Source: a bacterium (GTDB taxonomy: Bacteria; Desulfobacterota; UBA8473). Taken from it: DNA of 6,945 bases. Under the pieces are notes generated by a model. That model made no database searches and was not told the DNA's origin. It saw only the letters and a program-made list of their open reading frames with translations. The stretch covers positions 1-6,945 of the forward strand of contig WOUX01000049.1 of assembly GCA_009773075.1 (NCBI GenBank), given 5' to 3'. Below, piece by piece: positions 6,236 to 6,945 of this stretch (position 1 is the stretch's first letter; every line of letters starts with the position of its first letter). The position numbers were made by a program, and so were the translations under genes.

Positions 6236-6945
6236 TTAGGCCATAATATTTCTTCCTATAGTTACTCTCATAATCTCTTGAGTGCCGCCAGCAGACAATA
6301 ACTCAATACTATCTTTTAGACGTCGAGCCACATGGTATTCAGCGGTCGTACCATATCCTCCCAATATTTGAATTGCCTTTATATTTGTCCTTATGGCTAC
6401 TTCGCAGCTAAATAGTTTAGCTCTGGAAATCTCACTGCTGATTTCCCTAGTGCTCTTCCCCTGATCAAGGAGCCATTCTGCATAGTAACAGAGCCACTTT
6501 GCTGCCTCAATCTCAACGTTCATGTCCGCTAGCATGAATTGCAGCCCTTGAAGGTTGATAATCGGCTTACCATAGAGTTCCCTTTCTTTTGCGAATTTCA
6601 CTGCTGCTTCATAAGATCCCCTTCCGGCACCAAGAGCGATACCCGCGGCTCCAGTTCGTCCTATACTGGCAATAACGGTTAATGCTGCTACCAAACCTCG
6701 GCCCTCCTGCCCTACCAGATTTGATTTAGGAATCTTACAATCGGTAAAGATCAATTCATTGACAGGTATACATCGCATTCCTGTATGGTTTTCTTTTCTT
6801 CCTATTGCGTAACCAGGAGTCCCCCTTTCCACAAAGAAAGCATTGAATTTATCATCTGTCTTTGCAACAAAGCAACAGATGTCAGCAACGCCACCCAAAG
6901 TGATGAATACCTTCCTTCCATTTACAATATATTCATCTCCAACCA
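6236..6945 (-). CDS. Acyl-CoA dehydrogenase, C-terminal part (N-terminus outside window)
   Basis: This is the C-terminal 235 residues of an acyl-CoA dehydrogenase, a flavoprotein that inserts a double bond into an acyl-CoA and reduces ETF. The frame is open through the right edge; an internal TTG near 6896 is not the start. Visible parts are the end of the beta-barrel (DEYIVNGRKVFIT, then GTPGYAIGRKE and CKIPKSNLVGQEGRG) and the helical domain with RELYGKPI and QILGGYGTTAEYHVARRLKD. The usual C-terminal catalytic motif YEGTNEIQR reads SAGGTQEIMR, so the base position is Gly (codon 6289-6287). The alternative helix-G glutamate of isovaleryl-CoA dehydrogenase type is not seen either (SIGRTGAAG). 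It is therefore either a divergent subclass using another base or an atypical partner. The substrate cannot be named. The directly following etfB and etfA genes are its likely electron acceptors. Confidence 0.94.
   Translation of the reverse strand, partial: VGDEYIVNGRKVFITLGGVADICCFVAKTDDKFNAFFVERGTPGYAIGRKENHTGMRCIPVNELIFTDCKIPKSNLVGQEGRGLVAALTVIASIGRTGAAGIALGAGRGSYEAAVKFAKERELYGKPIINLQGLQFMLADMNVEIEAAKWLCYYAEWLLDQGKSTREISSEISRAKLFSCEVAIRTNIKAIQILGGYGTTAEYHVARRLKDSIELLSAGGTQEIMRVTIGRNIMA

Overview
The window looks like a piece of chromosome from an anaerobic bacterium. It is most likely a member of the Desulfobacterota (the former Deltaproteobacteria: sulfate reducers and syntrophs). That rests on protein style, moderate GC content, and a hairpin-type intergenic repeat of a kind I associate with that group from memory. 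No search was possible, so the taxonomy is an inference.

Layout: almost everything is on the minus strand and reads from the right edge to the left. In transcription order there are six genes. They are an acyl-CoA dehydrogenase (6945-6236, N-terminus outside the window), the ETF beta subunit (6213-5413), the ETF alpha subunit (5312-4311), a carboxyltransferase of the propionyl/methylmalonyl-CoA type (4031-2478), a 64-residue accessory subunit (2404-2210), and a pyruvate/oxaloacetate carboxyltransferase fused to a C-terminal biotin domain (2120-207). The 279-bp gap between etfA and the carboxyltransferase holds a MITE-like imperfect palindrome (about 4116-4270). The spacers at 2405-2477 and 5313-5412 hold short, degenerate 7-bp tandem arrays. 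At the left edge, on the plus strand and convergent with the operon, lies a broken fragment of an integron-type tyrosine recombinase (1 to about 161).

How the genes fit together: the dehydrogenase would oxidise an acyl-CoA and pass electrons to the EtfAB pair. The last three genes resemble a soluble biotin transcarboxylase (methylmalonyl-CoA:pyruvate carboxytransferase). Its 12S-like and 5S-like parts are present, with the biotin carrier fused to the 5S-like chain. No biotin carboxylase and no sodium-pumping membrane subunit is visible. A role in interconverting propionyl-CoA/methylmalonyl-CoA and pyruvate/oxaloacetate is therefore a reasonable inference.

I see no wholly new system. The points most worth a second look are an acyl-CoA dehydrogenase with glycine at the usual catalytic glutamate position, unusual flavin-site residues in EtfA, the small accessory subunit, and the repeat elements in the spacers. 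There is no gene-free stretch longer than 300 bases.
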